From Candidatus Glassbacteria bacterium (lineage in GTDB: Bacteria > Gemmatimonadota > Glassbacteria > GWA2-58-10): 64,000 bases of DNA. The translations under genes were made by a program, and so were the position numbers. The notes below the pieces were generated by a model. That model worked only from the letters and a program-made list of their open reading frames with translations, ran no database searches and had not been told where the DNA came from. Positions 24,601 through 32,601 of this stretch are shown here, one piece after another. The DNA lies in contig VRUH01000005.1 in the NCBI GenBank assembly GCA_019456185.1, positions 53,750-117,749 on the forward strand, read 5' to 3'. The number at the start of each line of letters is the position of its first letter. Position 1 is the stretch's first letter.

Positions 24601-27069
24601 GGGGCTGAAAGTGACAGTTACGGTTTGAGACTGCGCCGGAGTAAGCGTAACCGAGGCCGGGCTGACCGCAAAGACGGCGTTGTCGCTGGAAATGCTGCTG
24701 ACCACCAGGTTAGCGGTCCCGTCGTTGGTAATATCGAAACTGGCTGTGCCGCTACCACCGACACTCACATTACCGGCAGCGACCGAGGCCGCCGAAAGAG
24801 TTATTTCCGGGGCCGCGCCAACGACACCGTTGCCGCTGGCGGTTACAGTCAGGGACGGCTTATCACTGTCGTTGCTGGCGACAGTGACTGTGGCGCTCTG
24901 GGCTCCGGAAGCTACGGGTGCGAAAGTGACGGTGACAGTCTGGGTCTGGGCCGGAGTAAGCGTTACCGAGGCGGGGCTGACGCTAAAAATAGCATTATCG
25001 CTGGAAATGCTGCTGACCACCAGGTTACTGGTCCCGTCATTGGTAATATCGAAAGCAGCAGTAGCGGAGCCACCGATACTGGCATTACCGGCATCGACCG
25101 CGGCCGCCGATAGAGTTATTTCCGGGGCAATCCCTGTACCTGACAGGCTGACCGTTACGCTAGGCTCATCACTGTCGTTGCTGGCGACAGTGACCGTGGC
25201 GCTCTGGGCTCCGGAAGCTACGGGTGCGAAAGTGACGGTGACAGTCTGGGTCTGGGTCGGAATAATCGTTACCGAGGCGGGGCTGACCGTAAAGACGGCG
25301 TTATCACTGGAAATACTGCTGACCACCAGGTCGTCGGTACCGTCATTGGTAATATCGAAAGCAGCAGTAGCGGAGCCACCGACACTCACATTACCGGCAT
25401 CGACCGCGGCCGCCGATAGAGTTATTTCCGGGGCCGCGCCAACGACACCGTTGCCGCTGGCCGTAACAGTCAGGGACGGCTCATCACTGTCGTTGCTGGC
25501 GACAGTGACTGTGGCGCTTTGCGCTCCGACGGCGACGGGCGCGAAAGTGACGGTAACAGTCTGGGCCTGGGCCGGAGTAAGCGTGACCGAGGCGGGGCTG
25601 ACGCTAAAAATGGCATTGTCGCTGGAAATGCTGCTGACCACCAGGTCGTCGGTACCGTCATTGGTAATATCGAAAGCAGCAGTTGCGGAGCCACCGATAC
25701 TGGCATTACCGGCATCGACCGAGGCCGCAGAAAGGGTTATTTCTGGAGCGGGAACGACACCGCTACCATCGGCGGTTACAGTCAGGGACGGCTCATCACT
25801 GTCGTTACTGGCAACTGTGATGTTGGCACTCTGGGCTCCGGAAGCGACGGGCGCAAAAGTGACAGTTACGGTCTGTGTCTGCGCCGGAGTAAGGGTGACC
25901 GAGGCCGGGCTGACGCTAAAAATGGCGATGTCACTGGAAGTAATGCTGACCACCAGGTCCGCGGTCCCGTCGTTGGTAATATCGAAAGTTGCAGTAGCGG
26001 AGCCACCGATACTGGCATCACCGGCATCGACCGAGGCCGCCGATAGAGTTATTTCCGGGGCAATCCCTGTACCTGACAGGCTGACCGTTACGCTAGGCTC
26101 ATCACTGTCGTTGCTGGCGACAGTGACCGTGGCGCTCTGGGCTCCGGAAGCTACGGGTGCGAAAGTGACGGTGACAGTCTGGGTCTGCGCCGGAATAAGC
26201 GTTACCGAGGCCGGGCTGACCGCAAAGACGGCGTTGTCGCTGGAAATGCTGCTGACTACCAGGTCTTGGTTACCGTCATTGGTAATATCGAAAGTAGCAG
26301 TAGCGGAGCCACCGACACTCACATTGCCGGCAGCGACCGAAGCGGCTGACAGGGTGATCTCGGGAGCATTTACACCTTTGCCGGTAACCGAGACCGTCAG
26401 CGAGGGCTCATCACTGTCGTCGCTTGCAACCGTAATAGTAGCGCTATTGTTGGCTCCGTTCGTAGGGCTGAAAGTAACCGTAACCAGCTGATTCTGGCCG
26501 GGAAGGATAGTTGCACTGGCAGGGCTGACCGTAAAGAGGCCGTCATCAGACGTAATCGCGCTAACGGTCAGGTTACCCGTACCCAGGTTCTCGATAGTAA
26601 ATGTACCCGATGCTGATCCCCCGATAGGAACGTCACCGATTGGGACACTCGTGGGCGTTAAATTAATTTCAGGCCCTGGAGTGCCCGTACCTGACAGGCT
26701 GACCGTTACACTGGGCTCGTCCGGGTCATTGCTGAGGAGGGTAATTGTGGCGCTTTTAATCCCGGTTGTCAGGGGTGTGAAAGTGATCGTTACCGTCTTA
26801 GTCTGTCCAGCCGGGATATTTAACGAGCTTTTATTGCTGGTAAACTCCGGGTTGTCGCTGGTAATGGACGAAACGCTAAGTCCTGCGTCACCGACATTAC
26901 TGACGTCGAATGTTGCGCTATTGTTTGTGCCGACCGGGACGCTGCCAAGGTCCAGAGCCGTGACGGGCAAATCGATATCCGTGGCGGCAAAGGCGATGGA
27001 GGGTATGGCCAGGATTGAGATGAGAATAATTTTGAAGATACGGACGGAGTTGTCAGACATACTTTCCAT
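21640..27069 (-). CDS. Giant surface protein of 16 ASPM/choice-of-anchor-D domains
   Basis: 1809 residues (an ATG three codons in is equally possible). After a signal peptide (IILISILAIPSIAFA), sixteen Ig-like domains of about 105 residues follow, each opening like PEITLSAASVDAGNVSVGG and carrying TVASNDSDEPSLTV. This is the ASPM/SPD-2/Hydin type known as choice-of-anchor D. Domains 3-8 are nearly identical to each other. The C-terminus is a T9SS/FlgD-like sorting domain (FPNPFNPSTTISYAV to the terminal RKMMVLK). It should be exported to the cell surface as a long stalk or adhesin. A sigma-54-like promoter and an inverted repeat lie upstream, beyond which the NtrC-type regulator is encoded on the same strand. 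Confidence 0.88.
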   Translation of the reverse strand: MESMSDNSVRIFKIILISILAIPSIAFAATDIDLPVTALDLGSVPVGTNNSATFDVSNVGDAGLSVSSITSDNPEFTSNKSSLNIPAGQTKTVTITFTPLTTGIKSATITLLSNDPDEPSVTVSLSGTGTPGPEINLTPTSVPIGDVPIGGSASGTFTIENLGTGNLTVSAITSDDGLFTVSPASATILPGQNQLVTVTFSPTNGANNSATITVASDDSDEPSLTVSVTGKGVNAPEITLSAASVAAGNVSVGGSATATFDITNDGNQDLVVSSISSDNAVFAVSPASVTLIPAQTQTVTVTFAPVASGAQSATVTVASNDSDEPSVTVSLSGTGIAPEITLSAASVDAGDASIGGSATATFDITNDGTADLVVSITSSDIAIFSVSPASVTLTPAQTQTVTVTFAPVASGAQSANITVASNDSDEPSLTVTADGSGVVPAPEITLSAASVDAGNASIGGSATAAFDITNDGTDDLVVSSISSDNAIFSVSPASVTLTPAQAQTVTVTFAPVAVGAQSATVTVASNDSDEPSLTVTASGNGVVGAAPEITLSAAAVDAGNVSVGGSATAAFDITNDGTDDLVVSSISSDNAVFTVSPASVTIIPTQTQTVTVTFAPVASGAQSATVTVASNDSDEPSVTVSLSGTGIAPEITLSAAAVDAGNASIGGSATAAFDITNDGTSNLVVSSISSDNAIFSVSPASVTLTPAQTQTVTVTFAPVASGAQSATVTVASNDSDKPSLTVTASGNGVVGAAPEITLSAASVAAGNVSVGGSGTASFDITNDGTANLVVSSISSDNAVFAVSPASVTLTPAQSQTVTVTFSPLAAGSQSATVAVASNDGDEPVLNITAMGNGVIGDGAIITTTPEIELSATNINFGSINLGSSSSYEILISNTGTAGLDVSSITVDNGSFSVSPVSLSIPAGQSRKVTLRFQPSELGAYAATVTVNSNDEDERTLRISTTGDCVVPPLEPQISVSTYILDLGAVEVGACASSSFFIKNNGNADLVVSGISAESAEFSVFPDSATIPPGGTLDVTVYFKPVGTGPLSSAIVIINNDPDEGNRTIKATGDVFDKIADPAVSFSVQTVELMPDSAITSGSTTFYINNTTSELLNIGSIVCDLPGVVISPLTADILPGDSCAVTVTLDVEIPGIYSGLMSIAVRSETIGTQTFALELNAHLEPPQPSIQLASYLLDFGTVTAGQSVSRYLTIGNTGTAELTADFMVQGSYAFTLSRESLSVLPGMMDSIEISLDPDTVCTFEARLEISSNDSQHETLSVDLTSSCLPTSGPAIALAVVPGGEVIDYDRELNLGQVYSGELAAFTFAVLNEGNDTLRVTGISTDNHLFSAPELDSELSPGDQLEARIVFQSMEPGNFSTKVIVASNDNDESEYRFIISVTTLESPSGGIVISAEEIQFGETVVGDTTSRQLLVTNTGNASIVIRSIITGPLCFAVSPDSLALAPGDSSTIDVLFIPGGSIGSYDGKLNIIAAEFDENPIEIKLTGRGIGIPSPTIATSQDSVVFDNAWDGGVTTAELEIFNSGTDVLRIFNVTTDSDEFSLSGLPDSIAAGESCTLLISYSPAEDRAKTRNLIIYSNDSDTPEKRVILITKAAYQFIPAIRLSASNLVLNDFDIRSASSTSFKIANAGTGDLIIHKILSPHPDYIIEPASAVVKAGQEIEIKILANVKLSGIYQDTLLIISNDSDQDTSVILLNVNATQSVDECSLQQNFPNPFNPSTTISYAVSSESLVALNIYDIRGRLIYALVNRNHQPGNYSVNWDGRDRAGRAVSSGVYFYRLQSGEFTQTRKMMVLK
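24510..26370 (-). repeat. Tandem DNA repeat of six ~310-bp units
   Basis: The DNA coding for domains 3-8 of the giant surface protein is a head-to-tail array with very high nucleotide identity, including shared silent positions. It marks recent duplication or gene conversion and is prone to expansion, contraction and misassembly. Confidence 0.8.
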
Positions 27070-27143
27070 GTTTGATGAATTTATGGAGCGACTGGATAAC
27101 CAATCTTGAAGTTGATCGTAATATGTTTAGACGCGAAATACAG

Positions 27144-27159
27144 TGCAAAAAGCGTGTCA
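27144..27159 (-). promoter_or_regulatory. Sigma-54-like promoter of giant surface protein
   Basis: On the minus strand TGACACG-CTTT-TTGCA matches the -24/-12 consensus TGGCACG-N4-TTGCA at all but one base (GA for GG at -24), with exact spacing. Transcription would start near 27134, about 65 bases before the gene. Confidence 0.5.
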
Positions 27160-27304
27160 ACCGGAATGAAGCTTATAAAGTATTGAAATTAAAGAAGATG
27201 CAATTTTGATGAAGCGCAGATGAGGGATGCCGATGGGATATGTTTTTACTCGGATCTAATCTTTAATTTCAGCAAACCGTTGTGCGCCGCATCTTTGCAT
27301 CCCT

Positions 27305-27337
27305 TTCAACTTTTGTTGAAACCGGACAAAAGTTGAA
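27305..27337. promoter_or_regulatory. Candidate enhancer (UAS) inverted repeat
   Basis: TTCAACTTTTGT, nine bases, then its exact reverse complement ACAAAAGTTGAA: perfect 12-bp arms. It lies about 150 bases upstream of the sigma-54-like promoter and 21 bases beyond the stop of the NtrC-type regulator. There is no T-run on either side, so terminator function is less likely than binding of a dimeric regulator. Confidence 0.5.
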
Positions 27338-27357
27338 GGAGTTCGGCATGGGCAAAA

Positions 27358-28794
27358 TCAGATTGGGCCGTTCAATCTTTTGAGTCTTTTACTGAGCGCC
27401 TGCGGACTGATGCCCAGCATCATGGCCGCGACCGTCTGGTTTCCGCCTGACCTTTTCAGCGCTTCGCGGATTAACTCGAGATCCGCCTCTTTCAATTTCG
27501 GGAGAGGGTCCAGGTTCGTCGCCCAGGTATCGTCGCCGGATTCATCCGCATGCTTTTTCACCGGATCAATGGTGGGAGACTTAAGCGGTAGCTGGATTAC
27601 GTTTTTGAATGCTGCGTGAGACAGCATCCTGCCGTCATGCCTGCTCACGGCATCCGCCACCAGCGCCTTGAATTCCCTGATATTGCCGGGGAAATTATAG
27701 TTTTCCAGCAAGGTGATCAACTCGGGATGGTAGGCGGGTATTTTCTTGCGGCATTCACTGGCGGCAACCGCCAGGAAGTGGTCGAGAAAGAGGGGAATGT
27801 CTTCCTTGCGTTCGCGCAGGGGCGGGAGGGTAACTTTGTGGTTGCACAAGCGGAAATACAGGTCGGTGCGGAACTCTCCTTTCAGCCTTGAGTCTTCGAG
27901 ATTTTTATGCGTAGTCACCAGAATCCTGACATTGGCAATCCGGGGGATATCCGAACCGATAGGGAAATACTCGCGCTGCTCGAGCAGTCGCAGCAGTTTC
28001 ACCTGCGAAGCCATGCTCAGATCGCCGATTTCATCAAGCAGGAGTGTCCCGTTTTCCGCTTTCTCGATCAATCCGCTCCTTTTCTGATCGGCTCCGGTAA
28101 ATGCCCCCCTGGTATGGCCGAACAGGGTGTCTGAAAAAACGTTGTCATCCACACCGGCCACGTTGACGGCAATGAACTCACCCCGCCTGCCGCTTGAGGC
28201 ATGGATCGCCTTGGCGATAAGCTCTTTCCCCGTGCCGGTTTCGCCGGTAATCAACACGGGATAATGCGCTGCTGCGATTGCTTCACAGTAATAGAATATG
28301 GATCTCATTCTTGAACTATTGGTGATTATATCGCTGAAATGCTCCGGATGTTTCAGCTTGTCACTGAGAAACTTGTGGACCAGCATCGTGTTTTCGTGCC
28401 GTAACTCCCGCACCTCCATCGCGCGGCTGACACTCATCAGCAGGTTTTCCTCCTCGATGGGTTTAAGCAAGTAATCGAACGCTCCCAGCTTCATGCACCT
28501 CACCGCGGTATCGACTTCGTATACGCCCGTAATCATGATTACCGGGATATCCGGAAGATTTGTCATGACGTGATTGAGGATAACTTCCCCGGATACTTTT
28601 GGCATCATCAGGTCCAGCAGAATCATCTCGAGATCCTGCTCCTTGATAATCGAAAGGGCTTTTCGGCCGTTCCCGCAGGTAATCGTATTGGTTATGCCGT
28701 TCTGGTTCAGCGAAAGTTCGAAAAAGTTCAGGATTTCGGGTTCATCGTCCACAATAAGTATTGGCATGAGCGGATATTTACCTTCTGTAGTCAC
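27358..28794 (-). CDS. NtrC-family sigma-54 response regulator
   Basis: 478 residues. The receiver domain (10-130) has phospho-acceptor Asp61 (MILLDLMMP). The AAA+ domain (about 155-385) has Walker A GETGTGKE (184-191) and the sigma-54-contacting loop GAFTGA (230-235). A Fis-type helix-turn-helix (about 440-478) reads GGNQTVAAMMLGISPQALSKRL. It activates sigma-54 RNA polymerase from enhancer sites when phosphorylated. Translation may begin at Met10 instead. It follows its likely kinase by 31 bases, and candidate target sites lie immediately downstream, ahead of the giant surface protein gene. Confidence 0.93.
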   Translation of the reverse strand: MTTEGKYPLMPILIVDDEPEILNFFELSLNQNGITNTITCGNGRKALSIIKEQDLEMILLDLMMPKVSGEVILNHVMTNLPDIPVIMITGVYEVDTAVRCMKLGAFDYLLKPIEEENLLMSVSRAMEVRELRHENTMLVHKFLSDKLKHPEHFSDIITNSSRMRSIFYYCEAIAAAHYPVLITGETGTGKELIAKAIHASSGRRGEFIAVNVAGVDDNVFSDTLFGHTRGAFTGADQKRSGLIEKAENGTLLLDEIGDLSMASQVKLLRLLEQREYFPIGSDIPRIANVRILVTTHKNLEDSRLKGEFRTDLYFRLCNHKVTLPPLRERKEDIPLFLDHFLAVAASECRKKIPAYHPELITLLENYNFPGNIREFKALVADAVSRHDGRMLSHAAFKNVIQLPLKSPTIDPVKKHADESGDDTWATNLDPLPKLKEADLELIREALKRSGGNQTVAAMMLGISPQALSKRLKRLNGPI

Positions 28795-28825
28795 GGTCCA
28801 GCCACCTGCGGTTTAGCATGAACGT

Positions 28826-31800
28826 TCATGAGCCGGCTTTGAAAACAGGCAGGTTGATTATTGCCGTCGTACCTTTTCCGGGCACAGACTTGAATTCCAT
28901 CGTACCGTTATGGTCATTTATAATCCCGGCCGAAATAGACAGGCCGAGTCCAGAGCCGCCCGAATCCCTCCTGGAAGTGAAGAATGGGTCCAGAATGTAC
29001 TTCATATTGCGTTTTTTTATCCCGACTCCTTCATCCCTGATAACAATCACAACCTTTTCAGCGTTGCGGACATACTCCGATTTTATTTCGATTCCCTTCT
29101 GCGGATTATCCAAAGCCTGGCAGGCATTTTGAATCAGATTGATCAACACCTGCTCCAGTCGCTGAAAGTTGCCCATAACAGGCGGGATAGCATTTCCGAG
29201 GTTTACTTTCAGGTTATCTGTCGAATTCTTGGTCAAGTTGGTGAGAATAACCAGCGCGGACTGGATGACATCATTGACCGATAGCTGGTTTTTTTCTTCC
29301 GGTTGTCCTTCCCTGGCGTACCCTTTAAGGCTCTTGACAATATTTTTTATTCTCTGGGAGCCGTTGTAAATACCAGAGAACAATTCCGGAATTTTTGGTT
29401 TCATAGTGGAATAGGATATTCCGCCCAAGGGGAAATCACCGTTATCCTGATAGTATTTATCTAGAATTGGTTCGATGGATTCCCAGGCCCTTTTGAGCAA
29501 AGGGATGTTAATCATGATAAATTGATTGGGGTTGTTGATCTCATGCGCTACACCCGAGACGAGTATTCCGAGGGAAATCATTTTATCTGCCTGAATCAGT
29601 TGCTGGCGCTGAAGTTCTTCCTTTTCCCTGATCAGTATGTTTTCGGTTATGTCTTTGGTAAGCCCCTGGAAACCTACAAAAGACCGGTCTCTCCTGAAAA
29701 TGGGGACACCGGAACTTTCGGTTATGACCTTTTTCCCTTTTTTGTGCCGCAAAATGGTTTGATGCCCGGAAAATATCTGTTCGCTGAGCAGCGTGTATTC
29801 ATTTTCATATCGGCCCGGGTCCATGTCTTTCTCATACATAAAATCAAGCAGGCTCTTGCCAATTACGTCTTTCGGCTCGTAACCGATAATGTCTTTGACT
29901 CTTGCGTTGGTGTACCTGATCCGCAGATTTGCACCAATCTCCCAGATCCAGTCATCGCTGCCTTCGGCGATGCTCTCAAACCTGTTCTCGCTGATGAGTA
30001 GCTTTTCCTCTGCAGTTTTGCGGCTCGTGATGTCAACAATTATTCCATCGAAATACATGAAAACGCCTGTGTTGTCCTTGACAGCCCGGCCAGTTATCAT
30101 GCACCAGATTGGGGTCCCGTCGGCTTTCCTTAGTTGCTCTTCCTGTTCAACCACCTCTCCAGCCTTAACTGCCTTAGCGAGAAATATTGATCTCTCCGCT
30201 GCATCGAAATAGCGGTCGGTAACCAGTGTTCCGATCAGATCGTCGGTCGAATCAAATCCTAACATATTCGCCGTTGCCCGGTTAGCCATGATAAACCGTC
30301 CATCTGGTTCCAGAGTGGTCCTGAACATCCCGACCGGCAAGTTTTCGACCAGGTTCAGGTACTTTCTTTCACTCTCCTGCAGCGCAATTTGGGCGGATTT
30401 CCGAGCAGTGATATCGAAGATAATGCCACTGATACCTGCTACGCCCCCGTCGCCATAAATGGGTTTGGCTGAGATACGCACCCACCTGGGTTCTTTGATC
30501 TTTGATGGCAACCTCATTTCATGGGTTTTCGCTTGTCCATTTAGCACATCACGATAAAGCTCAACGAGCCCGGGCAAATCTTCCTCAAATAAATAACTGT
30601 AGAATTCCCGGCCGATCACTTCATCCGGCGTGTATCCGAGCAAGGGTTCAATTGCCGGGCTGATATAGGTAAATCTCCCTGCGCAATCGAGCGAAAAAAC
30701 AGTTTCGTCAATATTTTCTACCAGCTCCCGGTAAGTTTCTTTCTCTTTCCGAATAGCCTGCTCCAATTGCTTTCGAGCAGTTATGTCAAATGCAATCCCG
30801 AGTGCTCCGATAATCTTTCCATGCTCGTTTCTAAGCGGGGAAATGCTGCATGAATACACGATAGAATTAAACGTTGCTTCCATATTGACAATCGCGCCTG
30901 CCAGCGCCTGTCTGTGTTTGACTAGATACTCATGGTTCGGATCTGAGATTTGAAAAAACTCAAACAATGACATGCCTACTACTTTACCGGGTTTCAGGCC
31001 CAATCCGGCCAGGCCCAGTCCATCGGAAAGCGTAAAGCTGAGTTCCTTGTCCACGCACCAGATTATGCCGGGAAGTTGCTTCACCGTGGTTTTGAATAAC
31101 TCATCCTCAACTCCCGATTTTTTAATTATTGAATCACTGGGGATCCTGCTTCTTTCGTCAGCCAGTTCGGAACTGAACATAGCCAGGCGGCCTACCCGTC
31201 CGCTCTCATCTCGAATAGGATACAAGGCATTGTTAAAACGGACTTTGAACTTTGCATCGCCCAGCAGCCGGACATCTCTCTCCGACTCGTATTTGGCCGG
31301 CATATTAGACTGCACACAGCTTTCAACAAGCTCTCTCAGAATCTCTCTTTCCTTTTCGCCGAGCAGCTCGAATATGCTTTGCCCGATGGGAGCCTCGTCT
31401 TCTGCGGCAAGAGCTCTGATCGCGGATTCGTTAAGGTCCAGAATTGTACCTGAAGTATCCAGCAGGACAATAGAATCGGCGGGGGAGTTCAGTAGTATTC
31501 TCGCGGTTTCTTCGCTTTCTTTCAGGGCTGTCTCCGCTTTGAGCTCCTCGGTGATATCTCTTGAATTTCCTACAACACCGATTATCTCGCCATTATCGGA
31601 GCGGAGTGCCGAAGCTGATAGCATGCAAACGAAATCTTCTCCATCCTTACGGCGATTGACAACCCGGCCCTGAAAAGCTCCATCCTTGCGGATTTGTCCG
31701 GCAATTTTCTCGCCTTCTGATGGATCTGAGTAAAGCTGATCGATAGGCTTGCCCAGAATCTCCTTTTTGCTGTATCCGAATGCAACCTGGGCAGCATTGT

Positions 31801-31987
31801 TGAACTCTACGATTTTTCGTTCTTGATCGACGGCAATTATAATATTAAGTGAGCCGTTGATAATTTTATCCAGAAAATCAATTTTTGATTTAAAAGCATG
31901 CCCGTTACTTCTCTCCTGGTTTGACTCGGATAAAATTAAATTCAGCCGTTTTTCGCAGTCCCGGTTTGAAGGCTTTGTTTCTTTCAT
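28826..31987 (-). CDS. Soluble six-PAS sensor histidine kinase
   Basis: 1053 residues without membrane helices, so it senses inside the cell. Six PAS/PAC modules run from about residue 30 to 760, marked by the recurring end DITxRK. A dimerisation/phospho-acceptor domain follows with His815 (GVAHEINNPNQF), then an HATPase domain with NLIQNACQAL, DEGVGI and GGSGLGLSI. PAS modules can hold flavin, heme or other ligands; no cofactor residue is obvious. It is the partner of the NtrC-type regulator encoded next. The ATG has AAGGA seven bases upstream. Confidence 0.92.
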   Translation of the reverse strand: MKETKPSNRDCEKRLNLILSESNQERSNGHAFKSKIDFLDKIINGSLNIIIAVDQERKIVEFNNAAQVAFGYSKKEILGKPIDQLYSDPSEGEKIAGQIRKDGAFQGRVVNRRKDGEDFVCMLSASALRSDNGEIIGVVGNSRDITEELKAETALKESEETARILLNSPADSIVLLDTSGTILDLNESAIRALAAEDEAPIGQSIFELLGEKEREILRELVESCVQSNMPAKYESERDVRLLGDAKFKVRFNNALYPIRDESGRVGRLAMFSSELADERSRIPSDSIIKKSGVEDELFKTTVKQLPGIIWCVDKELSFTLSDGLGLAGLGLKPGKVVGMSLFEFFQISDPNHEYLVKHRQALAGAIVNMEATFNSIVYSCSISPLRNEHGKIIGALGIAFDITARKQLEQAIRKEKETYRELVENIDETVFSLDCAGRFTYISPAIEPLLGYTPDEVIGREFYSYLFEEDLPGLVELYRDVLNGQAKTHEMRLPSKIKEPRWVRISAKPIYGDGGVAGISGIIFDITARKSAQIALQESERKYLNLVENLPVGMFRTTLEPDGRFIMANRATANMLGFDSTDDLIGTLVTDRYFDAAERSIFLAKAVKAGEVVEQEEQLRKADGTPIWCMITGRAVKDNTGVFMYFDGIIVDITSRKTAEEKLLISENRFESIAEGSDDWIWEIGANLRIRYTNARVKDIIGYEPKDVIGKSLLDFMYEKDMDPGRYENEYTLLSEQIFSGHQTILRHKKGKKVITESSGVPIFRRDRSFVGFQGLTKDITENILIREKEELQRQQLIQADKMISLGILVSGVAHEINNPNQFIMINIPLLKRAWESIEPILDKYYQDNGDFPLGGISYSTMKPKIPELFSGIYNGSQRIKNIVKSLKGYAREGQPEEKNQLSVNDVIQSALVILTNLTKNSTDNLKVNLGNAIPPVMGNFQRLEQVLINLIQNACQALDNPQKGIEIKSEYVRNAEKVVIVIRDEGVGIKKRNMKYILDPFFTSRRDSGGSGLGLSISAGIINDHNGTMEFKSVPGKGTTAIINLPVFKAGS

Positions 31988-32601
31988 GGATAAATCCTTT
32001 TTGAGTATTATATTCTATTTCATCATATAAAAACCAGCATGTCAAGTACTTATGAGATAAATCGATTGGTGTAGATATTATTCAGGCAATGAGCTTGCCC
32101 CCGTAAATGAATCGGTATAGAGGATCAGAGCAGTAACGCGCCCTACCCAATGATCAACCTTTAGCCCTAGATCGAGCCGAAACAGAGATCGCTTGGTAGA
32201 GCGCGAATATGAGGTTGATAGCTGATGGTTATGCGGAGAGGATCAGGCGAACGCAGCGGATTTAGCCTAATCCACTAGCTATTGTAAAAACGTTCAAAAA
32301 AATGGCGGGGCATACGAGACTATTTTAAAACTTTTCCGGCAGGGATGCCGGAGGGTTTGGTAAGGCAGATTCAAGTGATGGCGGCTTGAATTTCTCTAGA
32401 TTATTGGACTCCTTTTCGGGGACAGGTTTCTCATGATAATTGAGCGTACAATTTGATGGCGGGAAGATTATCGAGATGAAACTTGAATTCTTTAATCATT
32501 ACGGGTACAGTTTCTAAAGCAGGTCAATCGTACCATAATCCTTAACAGAAGCGAATTTTGTTCAAAGAGATGATTTTTTCGTAAACCGGGAGCCTGGACT
32601 T
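31988..32601. other. Divergent promoter region of the two kinase genes
   Basis: About 600 A/T-rich bases separate the two divergent sensor-kinase genes. It contains a TATAAT on the minus strand about 30 bases before the six-PAS kinase start. It also holds the decayed coding repeat at 32291-32389. I see no other gene. The stretch 32130-32280 looks like degraded coding sequence but has stops in every frame. Confidence 0.5.
32291..32389 (+). repeat. Decayed gene-end repeat, copy A
   Basis: 33 codons in one frame read RSKKWRGIRDYFKTF, then a stretch ending in QIQVMAA and TGA. A second copy (44541-44571 plus 44791-44860) encodes the same ending with conservative changes (KTFLAKIPEDLVKRIQAVAA), and a 5' fragment lies at 48501-48527. 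It is the 3' end of an unidentified, repeated gene, possibly a mobile-element protein. No start or upstream coding remains. Confidence 0.45.

Noticed and set aside
24510-26370. Possible CRISPR-like regular repeats
   Set aside because: The ~310-bp periodicity is in frame with a protein domain; there are no short identical repeats with unique spacers.
24680-26491. A 603-codon open frame on the plus strand
   Set aside because: It is antisense to the tandem Ig-domain array of the giant surface protein; the repeat unit happens to lack stops on that strand. No ribosome site, and its peptide is the same periodic artefact.
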